This document shows, one piece after another, positions 31,115 through 44,086 of a DNA stretch of 64,000 bases (positions are counted from its first letter, which is position 1; every line of letters starts with the position of its first letter). The stretch comes from Paraconiothyrium sp. Pb-2020 (taxonomy: Eukaryota > Ascomycota > Dothideomycetes > Pleosporales > Didymosphaeriaceae): NCBI GenBank assembly GCA_022419385.1, contig JAJUBI010000007.1:405768-469767 (forward strand), given 5' to 3'. The translations under genes were made by a program, and so were the position numbers. Below the pieces are notes generated by a model that saw only the letters and a list, made by a program, of their open reading frames with translations, did not search any database and was not told the DNA's origin.

Positions 31115-31945
31115 TTGCCCATAATTTGCAATGGTAGAGGTCAGTTGGCTGCACTAGTAATTAGCACATCAGAATTCATCGCACAAGAGTCTTTGGACTT
31201 TACGTAGCTGATTCCAGTATGACCGTAAAGCGACCGTCCTGCAAGTGGGTATGGAGGGCGGGTGGGTATCACTTAGACACGAGAAGTGGAAACGAAGCTC
31301 AGCGACAAGCCACCGCAGAGAGGCAGAAGCTCAGCAAGGAAGAAGCGCAGCGAGACAGCAGCCCAGCGAAGAAGTCGCGACTTTGTTCGAATGGTTGTTG
31401 GGTGTTGAAGTTGAGATTGTGATGGCGGAAGGTTGGGTTGGAATTATCGTCTATTTAAACGCTGAGAAGCTCTTGGAGAGAGAAACAGCGACGAAAAGGA
31501 CGCGTGCCGGCGCAGTCGGCTGAAAGCCTCAGCCTTCCATTTCCTGACCAATTGGAGAAGGCAAGATGAGCTTGTCATTCCGGTGAGTGACCCGTCGTTG
31601 CGCCTCGTGAAGCAAAGCCATAGTCTCAGCCTTGCATGGCATGCAATGCTCGAATCAGCGAGCGACAACTCACCAGCGTATCAGCCTTGCTGCACATGTC
31701 GTGCTCTACGCAATGTGAGCACTATGATCACAACACGTCGATTGGGTATGGCGACAACGAGCACGAAGCTGCGCCTACGTCCTTCATAGAAGATGCAGTA
31801 TCACAGGGCGGTGCCATTCACCGGCAACGGTCTGCCAGCCCTGGATGAGAGGGCGGAGTCAATTGAATGAGGATTGCTCCCTCCCATGTCTGCGTCGGGC
31901 CGGAAATGAGTTTGTGGATCCCTTCTCTCGCACCTCGTCTTGACA
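31115..31945. other. intergenic, no gene seen
   Basis: Short frames without domains (for example 31219-31523). Promoter side of both flanking divergent hypothetical genes. Confidence 0.35.
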
Positions 31946-33092
31946 ATGTCTGGTATGCAACATTCCCTTGAGTACTTACAGACTTACTGAGATCCTAGGA
32001 AAGCACTATACGACCCAGAATCGGGACCAGATGAATGGGGACCTGCTGTATTTTCTGAGATGAGGTTGGCTCTGAAATTCTGGTTTCCAGATTCTTCTCA
32101 GCAGTTCGACTGGCAAATTTATTGGCAAGAATTGAATCATTACCTTGCCAGCTTGAAGAAGAAGATACTCGAGATGGCTGACCATGTCGACGAGATAAAA
32201 CGCGCACACGAAACGGTTCGCGCAGATACTCGCGACGTTGGTGATTGCGCAACCATATGGTCCAGATTGAGCTTGAGCCTTCAAAACGCTAAGACTGGAT
32301 CCAGTGCTCCTCGTGGGTCTGACGTCAAAGGCTCGTCGATTTTGTCTGTATCGATGTCTCCGATATTCAACATTGGGAGAGAAGGGAACATCATCATATG
32401 GGCGTTCCTAACACAGGGTGTGACGGCCACCGTACCCACACCCGAAGTCGCAGCGACCGGTGGTGGGCTTAGGCCAGGTATACCGTCGCAACCTTCGAAA
32501 CCTCTAGCCCCTCCTCGCCGAAACGCCCTACTTGACACAGTTATATTTGGCTCAGGATCCGTCATGTGCATAGCGCTGGTGGTGGGAGCGAGGCACTGGC
32601 GAGGAAGCTGGAGTCTGCCCGCCCCAGCAATGGGCGCTTCGAGTATCGCTTTCCTTGTCTGGAAGAACGATGAGAATATTTCGGCTGAGGTGACTTGGTT
32701 GTGAGTCCGTCGAGTCTGTCGCGTATGGCTACGCTAATGTCAAGGAGAACATTCGCCGTTTGGGCGACTGCAACACTAGTCAATGTCTGGACAGCAAAGC
32801 ACCGCCTTCTGAAAAAACGGTTCACAGCGTGAGTGCAAAATCAACTGGCGTTCAGCATAACGCTAACACATGTTGTAGTTTTATCATCTCCTCTTCGATC
32901 TTGACTGGCGCGCTAATCTATATATTTGCGACTGCCTTGCAAGAGCGGATCGTAACTGCGGTTCCATTATGCGCTGCATTTTCCTGCTACACCGCGGAAG
33001 TCGCACTTCGAAAACGCAATCTCGGGATGAGCGGTTGCGACGAGGATGGTGCGAAAGAAAAGGCTACAAGCGGTGGGGGCGATGAGTGCTAA
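31946..33092 (+). CDS. hypothetical multi-exon membrane protein
   Basis: Modelled as four exons: 31946-31952, 31992-32700, 32745-32828 and 32879-33092. The introns 32701-32744 (44 bp, GTGAGT, CTAAT) and 32829-32878 (50 bp, GTGAGT, CTAAC) are convincing and keep one frame to a TAA. The first intron (39 bp, ending GAG) is tentative; without it translation would start at the Met at 32060. The full model has 337 residues. The N-terminal ~100 residues are soluble with a helical, heptad-like segment (LASLKKKILEMADHVDEIKR). At least four hydrophobic segments follow, one near TVIFGSGSVMCIALVVGA and one near IISSSILTGALIYIFATAL, with a Gly/Glu/Asp-rich tail. No family recognised. Correct splicing of three introns argues for a functional gene. 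Confidence 0.62.
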
Positions 33093-33469
33093 GATATCCG
33101 ATACCGAATGAGGGGTCTGATTCATGGCGTTATCAATGAAGCATGGAATCGGGAGGGCCTTCGGTGTTGTACTGTTTGCTTATGAGTAGTTAGCTCTTGA
33201 GCTTTTTTGTGTTTTGTATATTGTAGACACACACCTACGTATCGTCCGAATGAACCTCGCATGAAGATGCGATATCTTCCAAACGAAGTTATCTGACGCA
33301 AATGTTGTAGTACACGGAGTGATGAGCACGCTTTCGCATGATTGTGTTGTGGGTGAGACGACGTGTCGGTCACGGGTTGAACTGTGTCATATGTGCACTA
33401 CTAATCCGCATCCTTAGCTTGGCACGCTTGATAAGCCAATCGTAGCGTCATGATCTTAAGACAAGCCCT
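33093..33469. other. intergenic, no gene seen
   Basis: 3' flank of the hypothetical membrane-protein gene; nothing recognised. Confidence 0.35.
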
Positions 33470-33548
33470 GCGTAGGATGCACAAGCCGTTCGATTTCCGA
33501 ACACGACACTCGTGAAGCAAGTGGTCATGCCTCATCCTTACGACTGGA
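33470..33548 (+). repeat. diverged direct repeat, copy 1
   Basis: About 80 bp that pairs with 35619-35696 in the same orientation. Shared blocks include TCGTGAAG, AAGTGGT and TACGACTG in the same order and spacing. The differences include several C-to-T or G-to-A type changes. By eye roughly 70 percent identical. Confidence 0.55.
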
Positions 33549-33859
33549 TAGGGGTCAGAATATCCAAGGCCAGCGAGGTGGTAGAGTATATCGGCCGCTC
33601 TTCTGTAAAATTACTTGGGACAGAGAAAGATTTGCAGGTACTGAACACCGAATACCTTTACCTTGATCAACAATTTGTAAACCCACTTGCGTTCCATCCA
33701 GCAAGAGCTCAGCAATCCTTTTGGGCCTTCCGTTGAGTTTATAACAAGCCTATACATCATGATAGCCGCTTTCCCACCCATAACTTGTTTCCACTATAAC
33801 ATGGAGAACCCGTGAATTCTGATTTTGGAGTGAGACTGGTTGTGCGCTCTCTTCTTGGG

Positions 33860-34980
33860 GGCAATTAAAACTACGATCGCAAGGTCGATCTAGAACAGCG
33901 GCTTAACGAACCCTCGGATGACCTTTAAGGGTTATATTGGCACATTCTGGATAGGGTGAAGCCTATCTGTATCTCGAGAAGAAATCTAGACTCTTGCTAT
34001 TGGTTCTGGCGGCTCCCAATCCTTTGTCATTACTGTGACTTGCCTTTACAGAACTTGACGAAATACAAGTCAACGATTACACCTTGAAGTCCTCCATCGA
34101 AAGACAGAAAGCGCTTTGCAAGAGAATGGCGGGTCGAATCAAGATTCGATATTTGGGCCTGCTCGAAGTTGCGGACGCGCCTGTAGTAGACATCAAGAAC
34201 TGCCGCGTGCAATTGTTGCACCAAAGTGTCGCAGATTTCATCAGGACGCCCGAGATGGTGCGACGAGTGCAAGAGTACTTTTCGTTGACAACTGCCTTGT
34301 ACCCCGAGATGGTCATAATGCAAGCTATCCAACAAGTTGAGGACCATACAGAGTAGAATAACAGAAAAGCACATTGTCGAATTTGGTGAGATACAACGCG
34401 AGGCTTGGTTCGATACGCTCTTGCCGCTTGAAAAGGAAGCTCGGGATTATGATAAAATCACACAAGAGATATACCCTGGGCACAAATGACTGTAAAAAAA
34501 CATCATGGTAAATGTCGATGACACAACATCGCTACTAGGGGAGTTGGGTCAATGTCAGGGGCATTGAAGAGAAATCTGGCAAGTTGCATTGGTCCAATGT
34601 GGTCAAGGTGCCATTCATAACCGTATACTCTCGCACTGAACCACACGCACATGTACACCATCTCGAGAATGATTGATGATCCATCGTCAAAACTAGCCAA
34701 TATGCGCATCACAACACTAGACGAATCGCTAAGGTCGGAGGTTGAGGCAGTTGTACCTTGCAAGCCTCCCGAGATGTTTGTGCCTTCGAGGGGTATTTAT
34801 GATCGGTCCACTGTGTCCACGGAAATAGTTCATAGGTCAGAGCCGGCCATGCTACAGGAAACCTTGCTCAGTCTTGGAACTGGACGGTGGGACATTCTGG
34901 AACTTTTATTGGGCTTTTCAAGCTTCGAGAGAGCCCTTGAATCGGTAATCAATACGGTTCCTTGACATGAGGCGCTTGTT
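33860..34980 (+). pseudogene. NACHT/NLR-type (STAND) gene relic
   Basis: Remnant of a fungal NACHT-family protein, the part just after the NTPase. At about 33880-33960 the frame reads EQRLNEPSDDL, a TAA stop, then GLYWHILDRVKP. After a frameshift it continues YLYLEKKSRLLLLVLAAPNP (to about 34030), the typical NACHT-adjacent helices. Then 34084-34356 encodes ALCKRMAGRIKIRYLGLLEV and VQLLHQSVADFIRTPEMV, the family's VQxxHxSVxDF motif. Further on, 34651-34965 has fragments like ILELLLGFSSFERALESVIN, resembling the degenerate repeats at the ends of such proteins. With at least one stop and one frameshift it is not functional as one protein. The N-terminal effector and P-loop part was not found upstream. 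Confidence 0.78.
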
Positions 34981-35618
34981 CAAGTCGTTGAAGCGCTGCT
35001 CCATGCAACTGACTTCAAAGTAGATGACACCTGCGTGTCTCGATGCAATCTCATGTTATCAGATCGATAAGCATCGCGCACTCGATCGGTGAGGAAAATC
35101 GTCGCGTAGAAGCCCGATGGTGCGGAGATGGCGGCGACGTCTCGGGACAGTATGGCAGTGACTTCGAGGGTGTCCCTATAACAATATGAGTCTTGAACAT
35201 CATACTAAGCGTAGTCGTTACCCATCCGTGAGATCGTAGCTGAGACTGCCGTGAGTCACACTGTCCGTAGGCGTGGCTGTTTGGTGCCTGGAGGCGGGTT
35301 TTCGAGGGGCCACCAACAAGATAAACTGCCAACACGTGGGCGTTTCCTGACTGTAGAGGAAAGCAGCATGTGCTGGCCAGCTAATCTATTTTGCAAGGCT
35401 GAAGTGGGTTTTTGGCGGAGACCTTTTTTCGATCCGGGGAGAGTCAGGCGCTAGGACTAATAGAGAGGCCGGTCGCTCGCGGTCGTATGAGTCCTAGTAC
35501 CATACCGTGGATAAATGGTTGCCGACGGGTGTGAGCTAAGTGCTAATTGGGTATGCCGTGCAACCCACGTTGCGGGGAGATGATGAATCGTTCCGACCTT
35601 CTCCATAGCCAAGTGTTG
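34981..35618. other. intergenic between NACHT relic and second repeat copy
   Basis: Non-coding by eye; may include more of the decayed NACHT gene's 3' end. Confidence 0.3.
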
Positions 35619-35696
35619 TGTAGCATGCACTAGCCATTCTAACTCTCAACACGACGGTCGTGAAGGAAGTGGTAATGTCTTGTCCGTACGACTGAC
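35619..35696 (+). repeat. diverged direct repeat, copy 2
   Basis: Second copy of the ~80-bp element at 33470-33548, about 2.15 kb away. The pair brackets the NACHT relic. Too short and diverged to assign to a transposon family by eye. Confidence 0.55.
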
Positions 35697-38600
35697 GACG
35701 CGTTCTTGAGAAAATCTCGTTACGCGTATACTTCCAGGAAGTCTAACCAAGTCAAGGTGCGCTTACCTTGACGAAAAACATGCATAGGAGCACACCGGCT
35801 ACTGACCAACTCTATGTACCACAAGCTGATTGCTGCATAACAAAGCACACCTGAACGTTGGGTAGATCCGGTATGTAGACTCCGCACTAAGCAAACCCAC
35901 CATGCTAGTGTGCCCTTCGCTCCGAAGCTGGCCGAGTCCGTCAAACTATAATTTGTTACCGCCTTCTCTTGTGAGGTATGGTGTTTGACGTTTCACAGCG
36001 ATCATTCAACCGTAGCGGCGGGTGTAGGAGCGGTTGTAAGGATGTGAGGGTGATCGAAGCGATTTCCTGCAGTCTAGACAGTGTGTCCCTCCGCTGCGCT
36101 CAATGCAACAGGGCTCGAGAACATGACTCGCTCTTATAGCCCTATTTGGAACGTATTGTACCATATCTTAGAACGATACCTCGCTAGTATGTATGTGGGA
36201 ATAAGCGATCCACTGTGTGCAAACGACGAAGGCGAGGAGTGACGGGCGACGACGACCAGGAGAGGCGCGAATGCGGCTTCGATTTGAGAGCGTTTCTAGA
36301 CCATTTCACTGCTTATCAACAACCTATCGTGTAGTTATGGTCCACTGAAAGGACCGTGGTTTAGCTCTGCGACTGTCGCAAATCGAAGGCGCGGCTTCCA
36401 GACGAACACCTGCGAGCCGTCGAAGTTGAGTAAGCATAGAGCGACCTGTCACTACCCGAGTGTGAAGCTAACTCCGAAGACAATGAGACAGTGTATGCAT
36501 AGATCGGCGAATGTGCTTCGTGTAACCAAGGTAGATTGCTGGCGGAGGCACTTCTGGTCCCGGGGAAGTCCAGGTGCTGCAAACTGTCGAGAGACTCGTC
36601 GCTGCAGAGGGTGTGGAGGTGTTGGACTCGAGGAAGTAGTATGCGCAAATATTGACGAGTGTAGAGCAAGTGTTGATAGAGTTTCCGTCGAGTGGCGATG
36701 AAGTGAATTGGGAGTCACATGACGTGACAGTAATCGTGGAGGCTTTCGAGCGTCGGCTCTTTGTTCGATCGGAGAAAGCCTCAATGGGGCTTGCGAGGTT
36801 TGAGGCTCCGCTGAGTATGGCCTTGTTGTTGCTCCCGCTGTGTGAAACGTGAAGAATGAGGCTCAGGGGAACGAAGACGCGGCCCCTTATAACAACATCA
36901 GCAACCCACCCACCCACATAACGGGTACCCACATGATAGTGCGCCATCCCTGCATTACACAGCTTCTCGTCATTACGTTTTGAAACTCTACATGGCTTTC
37001 GCGACTACTGTGACCTTCCTAAAACCCTCTGCGCTGTTTCCCGATTCCTCGTCGTCGGTAGCGACTCTAGATCCTGCAAACACAGCAGATCTGGTAGTCT
37101 AGCGCTGATGGCCCGGTATCAGTGTGGTAAGCATATCGCGTAAGTATGATGATGCAGGGTCTGAGTGGAGCCTCGATGTTGCGGGTCTCACGTATAGTAG
37201 GGTGACGATTCGCTCGGAATGGACATCGGGATGAAGCCCAACGTCAGATGGGGGTGGAGCGGGGTGGAGGTATTAGGCGTATGCCGGTACCCAAGCATAG
37301 AAGCGCACCAGTTCCGTGGAGCCTACCCGGTACATGCCTGGGAGGTGATGCAAACGGTTGTGCACGTGGGACGTGAAGGGATGAACCTTGAAGGTAGATG
37401 CCATGTCGTGAACCGGACCACGCAAGAATGCGGAGACAGCAAACGGTTCCCTAAGGTGCACTACTGCAGCGGGCCGCAAGTGTGTTGCGTCACAGCATGC
37501 TGCACTGATCTTCTGTTGTGTAAGTCTGTATTGAGAAGCTCCCACATCCCATCTATGGTGCACCACAGCATGCTGGACGGAGGCCGGATGAGGCGTGGAA
37601 TAAGCGCAATCAGAAAGTTACAACAAGTAGCATTCGCAGATGTATGATAAGGATATAACGTTCAGTGTTTACACGATGGCATGATGAGCTGATGTTGCGC
37701 AAGTATTACTGGTGGAAAGCATTCGTTCTCGTAGAAAAAAGCAATCATCTGTTCGAAAGACCTGCTAATCCTCTTTCTTTGACACTGACTTGGCGATAGA
37801 GCCCGACGAAGCGCTTCAGGCCTGACAGTCTGACTGTGCAGCCGTTCATGTCCGATGTGGTCGGAACAAACTTTGTGAACCGTCACACAGGCCTAGCTGA
37901 CCATACTAGCACCGACGGACGAGTTCACCAAACTATAGTATCGCAATACTAATGCATTTGCTTCCTCAACTATTAAGAGTACCTAACCGCCAGGCTGAAT
38001 CGCAGGTTGAACGGACATTATTCCCGCTATTCCCGCTCCACTCACACTGAAACGCCACGCCGGTAAGACAACACGAAGGCCAACCCGATTTATGCACCAC
38101 AGCAGGATCTCAATTGCATCGCGCCTTTGATGCAAACAGCCACCCCATGCAAACCTTATATCGAAATTCCTTACGCACATCTGCCGTGGTACATGACACT
38201 AGGCGCCGAGCATCGGCGACCATCAGCTTACCCGGGATGGTGGGTTGCCTATAAAGCGTCGATGGAAGCAGCAGTGATCGTCTACTCCGCTTCCCCCAGC
38301 ACGAAGACACGCTGGCGTTCTGCGAAAGAGGCAGGTCAGAATGAAGATCGGGCTGAGGCATATTGCTTTTGCGGCTCGCCATGCTTCCGTACCACTGTCC
38401 CACCATCCCACGGGAATTACCGAAACGCAAACGTGAGGCGCGCAGATTGCTGCACAGGTACGAAAAGGGACTTGCATTGGACATGTCGCGCAGATTCATG
38501 CACAGCGCCAAAGTGGAAGAGTGTTACGTGGATGCTTTGCGTACGTATACAGAATATGATGCGCGCCGGTTTTCGTTGCGTAAACAAACGAGCAGGCGAG

Positions 38601-38747
38601 AGCCTCTGGCCGCGCAATTTCCGCGGAACAAATAGTGACCCCCAAGAAAAAGCATGCGAGCGCCGCCGCAGGATGTGAAAACTTTTCGAAGGAACGAAGA
38701 AGGAATGAGACCGCCATTATGTAAGATGTAAAAGAAACAAAGTCGCC
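35697..38747. other. gene-poor stretch upstream of the transporter's 3' end
   Basis: About 3 kb without a supported gene. Overlapping frames at 38110-38680 on both strands are the densest, but they show no domain and change frame repeatedly. Could contain further decayed sequence. Confidence 0.4.
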
Positions 38748-41700
38748 TCACTGCGCGATCTCCAGGATATCATCCTCGCCCGAGGGTCCCACATTCAGTG
38801 ATACATCTTCGTACAGAGACTTGAACCAGCTGCCTTCGCGCTCAAGTAGCTTGTATGGCTCGCCGTACTCGACAAGCTGACCCTGGTTCATGACGATGAC
38901 CTTGTCAAAGTCAAGAATAGTGTCGAGCTTATGGGCGACAGCAATAATGGTGTGGGCTGTGAACTTCGAACGCAGTAAGCGCTGAACGTGAGAGTCGGAC
39001 GCGTGATCGAGACTGCGGAAGGTTAGTCAGGGGTCGCAATCTCTTATATCGCGACTTACTTGCTAGTGGCTTCATCAAGCACCAGGACACTCCCCTTATC
39101 CTTCCTTAAGAGCCCGCGGGCAAGACAGAAAAGCTGTCGTTGACCATGCGAAAAGTGCAAGTCTTCAACATCCACGTCGAGCGGATGCGCGTACTTGGTC
39201 TCGTCGCCCTTACTTACAACGGTCTCCCAAAGCGACACGTCCTTGAGCGCCTGCATGATAGCTTTGTCGTTACTCTGCTGCAGTGGGTCGGCATTCAGCC
39301 GAATGGAACCTGGTAGAAGATACGCATCTTGAGGTAGACCGATCAGTCTTGATCGCACGGTCTGGCGAGGTATGCGGTGGAGAGAGAGGCCGTCGATGGT
39401 GATGGTTCCAGCCGAGAGCTCAATCATACGGAAAAGTGATAGAACAAGCGAAGACTTGCCGCTTCCAGTGCGGCCAACAATGGCAACCTTCTCGCCTGGC
39501 GCGATCGAGATGGAGAACTTAGAGATGACAGGCTCATAGGGCCGGTAACATGCGGTAACATCCTTGAACTCAATCTTGCCATCGCTGGGCCAGCTTGGTG
39601 GTGGCACCTGGTCCTCTTCCTCCAAGTCTTCGCTGATGGCATCTGTCGTGAAGGTCTTGATGCGCGCCACACTTCCGATGTGCGTTTCCAGCTGTGTCCA
39701 CCAATGGATGAGCAACTTGATGCTCTGAGAGAAGAGAATGACATTAAGAAGAGCGACACCGACGTAACCAGCGCTGAGCTTGCCTTTCAGCGCGACCACG
39801 AGTATGATGAGGATTGTTGCGACGGCAGCGACGATGAGATCCAACACTAGAGTCAGCCAACGTTGCACGGCAAAAAGTAGATAGAATGGACGTTGGCTGC
39901 GATCCAAGAGGTCTTTGGCTTTCTCCTCGAGGAAGCTTTGCCATCCGAAGGCTCGGATAGTGGCTAGACCCTCCAACATCTCGTTGAACTGCGTGTATAG
40001 AGGCGACTTCGCCTCCAAGTCGAGGAACCGCAGTTGCCGCGAAGTGTGCAGATAGAACTTCTGGATGAGGAAAACAGCTCCACCGACCACGGGAAAAGAG
40101 ATGGTCGCGAATGGGGCAGCAACGGCGATGAGGACCATCTGCGCGATACACAAGATGAAAGCTAGCCTGAGTTAGTCTGGCGCGCAAGAAGCATGAATGT
40201 TTTCACTCACTTGCAAAAGTATTCAGGGCGGAAACAGGCAGCTCCATGTCGATGAGCATTAGATCCTGGCTGAAGCGGTTCAGCGTCACACCGGTATCGG
40301 TGGATGCAAAGAACGACATTGGGGAGCTAGTGAAAATTAGACACCATCCTTAGAATGCATGTATCGGCTGAACTCACCCAAGTACGGTGTCGAGAAGTCT
40401 CTTATGGAAAGCGATACCCGACCGCGGAACCATTTCGATGATTAGTTGCCTACACTCATTAGCGACACAAACACGACGGTTGGGAAACTACTAACCAGCA
40501 GCTGATGATAAGAAAGATCATCGCTCCGACACCAAGAGCGGCATAAACACCTAGGTAGTAACCAAGTCGCTGGTTAGGGTGCTCATTGTTATACTCGGCC
40601 CACAGCTTCACCCAGATTGCTGACCGAACGTTTAGTGAATGAACTCTTCTTCGACGGATTACCACTTACTAGGGAATGATTGTCCGAAGATGAACAGCGT
40701 AACCGAGACCATGAAGATGAGGGCGGCAGTCCAACCCACTGACTTAACGTAGTAGTAGTAGATGGCCACATCGCCCGTGCGACGATTAGTCTCTGCTTGA
40801 ATGTCTTCCTCGGTGACCATGCCCTTGTTTGCACGCTCAGAGTACCTAGGCGGCGCTTCGTAGACGTGCTTCTCTGGAGTGAAGTCCCAGTCGGGAGGCG
40901 GCAAGTCAAAGTTAGCCACATACCCACCCGTACTGTTCAATTTCTCAAAGGTGCCTTGTTCGGAGATGCTGCCTTCCTTGCTGAGCGCGACGATGTGGTC
41001 GCAATACGGCAAGCGCTTTGCTGTAAACGAGGTATTATTAGCGTCGGTGAATAGTGCGACACAGAGCTGTAGGACACGTACCTGACGAAGACGCGATAAG
41101 AACAGTGGTCCTGCATCTTCGGAGAAGACCATGTTGGCCGAAGAGACTGTGCCACACGCGGTTTTCAGTCTGGCCGTCAAGACCACTAAGGCAATCATCG
41201 AGGATAACAATGTCCCTTTGAGCATATACCGCTCTCGCTAGAGCCTATCAGATACGCATGTTAGTCATAAGCACGGGATGTAGGCGGGGTCAGTGTTTGG
41301 GTGTCATACAATACGCTGGCTCTGACCCCCACTCAGGGCGATACCCTTACTGCCGACCTGCGTCTGGTCGCCTTGCGGCAGTTGACGCAGATCTTCGTCC
41401 AAAGCGCAACTGCGAACGACTGCTGCATACCATCGCTGATCAAATTCCGATGCGCCGATAATGCTCTGTTGTACTGTGCCGTTCACGTGCCATGGCGTTT
41501 GGTCACATAAGGCGATGCGCATGGACGAGAGCTGGACAGTGCCACCCATAACCGGAAGCTCGCCCAGGATAGCCTTGATCAATGTGGATTTGCCGCACCC
41601 TACCGGACCCACGACCATGGTAATCTTCCCTCGTGGGACAGCCATGTTTATCGCTTGCAGGCAACCCTCGGGTTGCTTTTCTTGGTCCCACCCGAAGCAC

Positions 41701-44086
41701 CCATTCTCGATCAGCACGGCCGTTGAGGATGAGGAGCCAACCTCTCGGATATCCAAGGAGTAGCGACTTTTCTGCGATTTGTCGGAATCCTTGTCAGACT
41801 CATCGCCCAAGTCTGACGCCGACCCAAGAGTCCCAACGGTGTATGGGGACCTACGACGCTCAACTTGTGTGGGAGTGACGAGGAACTTTTGAATCCTTTG
41901 AAATGACCCGACGCCGCCCATGAACGAGGAAAGAGACATTATGAGTGAGCTAAGTGGCTCCGACAACAGCGTAAAGAGCGATAGGGATGTGAAGACCTTG
42001 GCTGTATCAAGTGTGCTAGAGCCATTGCTCTTCTGCGCAAGAATAGAAAATACCGCAAATGTAAGGATTGGCGACAATAGAGGAGCGGAAAACGCTGCGC
42101 ATTATTAGCACCCGTCATCGAGGTAGACGTTTGGGCGACTTACATATAGCCATTGTCCAGATCAGAAGCTTCCTGAATTGCCTAGATATGGTGAGCTCCT
42201 CGACTCGTAATCGCTGTAAGTCTTCTCGCAACACATCTGTGAGGCCGGTCATCTTGACCCCCCGCATCGAGCTCAGCATTGCAGTTGTGGCTGCTATCCG
42301 GCGCTCGATGCCCTCCAGCCACAAGGCTTGTTTTTGCATCACCATGCTGGTCGCGACAAGCGATCCACCAAACGACACTGTGATACTCAGTGAATAAGTG
42401 CTGCACGAATGCAGAAAGAGGAACTTACAAACAGCGACCCCTACGGGAATTGCACATGCGACGCCGAGTTGTCTTTGAAGAAGGTAGATGGCTAAGCCAA
42501 CCTCGATCGTATTTGCCCAGATTTCGTGACCCGTCTGCATGCCAGTGACAATGCGCTCGATGTCAGCGCTCATCAGTGTGAGTGACGATGCTGTATCCAC
42601 ATCGTTCAACGGAATGTCTACAGCTTTGTTGTAGAGCATTGAAATGAGCCCGCCGCGCATCATGGTGATGAATCGAAACGTGAAGTGTTGATACTGTCCA
42701 GTGGAGACCTTGAGATGCTGTCAGAGCGAGCGCGGCTGGGTGACTGTATTACATACCGCAATACCTACGTACACGAGGACGTATGCGCCAATCAAACCAT
42801 AGCCGATATTTGTAGTCTGCGCAGTCTGCGCCTGTGCGGAATATGTTACAGCGCGATCGATCAGGAACGGCTGGCAGAAATTGAACGCCGTGAGACAGAG
42901 GCGCGGTGGCACTACCGACAAGATGGGCAGTATGAGCTTCTTCAAGGTAACTATGAGGAGCGAGTTCGACCCCACATGCGCCACTATCGATGTCAATCAG
43001 TTAGCGTCCAGAAATTAGACAGTCAACGTGCTCGAGGCTTACCCTTATCCCAGGCTGATCCAATGACGGCATGGAGATATTCCGCTTGAAGATACCTGTC
43101 TAGCTGGTACAGGTCATCGATGGACAAAGTGTTGCTGAATCCTTTCTTGAACAGCGCATTCTGCCACCAGAACAGCGATCGATTGTAGACACCAGCAGCA
43201 GCTTCGGGGGGATCGTTCGTGTAGCCCGGTAGCAAGAGGCCCCCCTTCCCCCTGGCTTCAAACCCAGCAAGAAAGAGTTTAACTCCAACTCTTGTTGTGA
43301 ACAAGATCGATATCTGATTAAGCTGCTCGTCTAGCGAATAGCTTCTCGAGCGGGCAGTGTCAAAGATGACCGTGAATATGAGGTATACGTTGAGCAGAAA
43401 GGAAGTCCGGATGCATCGCGAGTGCTCGAAGTAAGACAACGTGCCCAATATGAGTGCGCCTATAAGACCTGGGAAAGCATCTGGTTAGGATATGTTGTGG
43501 AGGATGATCACTCTAGTGGCTCTTGACGGCACTACTCACTGATTATGGCTTGAGGGACTGCTGCATCGCTCTTGAATCCGCGGTGGTTTACCCAAAGTAC
43601 TAACAGAGCGAGGTCAAAACCTGCAAGACTAGAATACGAGACCAGTCAGCAATGCGCTCTCTAAAATCATAGTCCACAATGAACACGCGAAGCGTCCGGA
43701 CTCTTTTAATCATCCGGATAAGACGTACAATGTCCATGCGAGCTATTGCCAACTGTCAGCTACGTTGTGAACAAGAGAGGGGTGCAGAAACTTCACTTAC
43801 TAATTTTGTTGGTAATAACAGAGATGTCGAAACCTTCCTGTTGTGCCGCCAAAGATACGCTATTCTGAAGGGCGCAATGCATAGGAGCAATGCGAGAGGT
43901 GCTATAGATAGGATAGCATCTTCGAAGAGAAGGGTGAAATCAAAGCCTCCTCGACCTTAAAGCGCACCTTAGGTTAGTCTAGCTTTAGTATGCAACGCGT
44001 ATCGCAAACAACGTACAATGTGCGCCAGCATAAGGACCGAATGTATTGTCGACAGCGGCACAGCGCTGACTGGAGTCTGAGGCCAT
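38748..44086 (-). CDS. full-size ABCC-type (MRP-like) ABC transporter
   Basis: Sixteen exons with consistent phases (introns 39-71 bp) give about 1511 residues, normal for fungal ABCC pumps. Order: an N-terminal membrane region (TMD0-like, starting MASDSSQR; exon 43685-43752 within it is least certain) and TMD1. NBD1 follows, with Walker A GPVGCGKST, signature LSGGQSQR and Walker B IVILDDCLSGLDG, with Asp in place of the catalytic Glu and no His in the switch (VLIASSS). TMD2 includes STDTGVTLNRFSQDLMLIDM. NBD2 follows, with GRTGSGKSS, a signature-like HFSHGQRQLF, LVLDEATS and the H-loop VAHKLDTI. NBD1 is thus catalytically degenerate and NBD2 canonical, as is usual for the subfamily. It is a plasma- or vacuolar-membrane exporter. 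The divergent NRPS 4.1 kb away suggests export of its peptide or self-protection (inference). Confidence 0.93.

Noticed and set aside
38110..38680. Overlapping frames on both strands (up to 183 codons)
   Set aside because: No recognisable domain, no consistent splice chain, frame changes within 500 bp.
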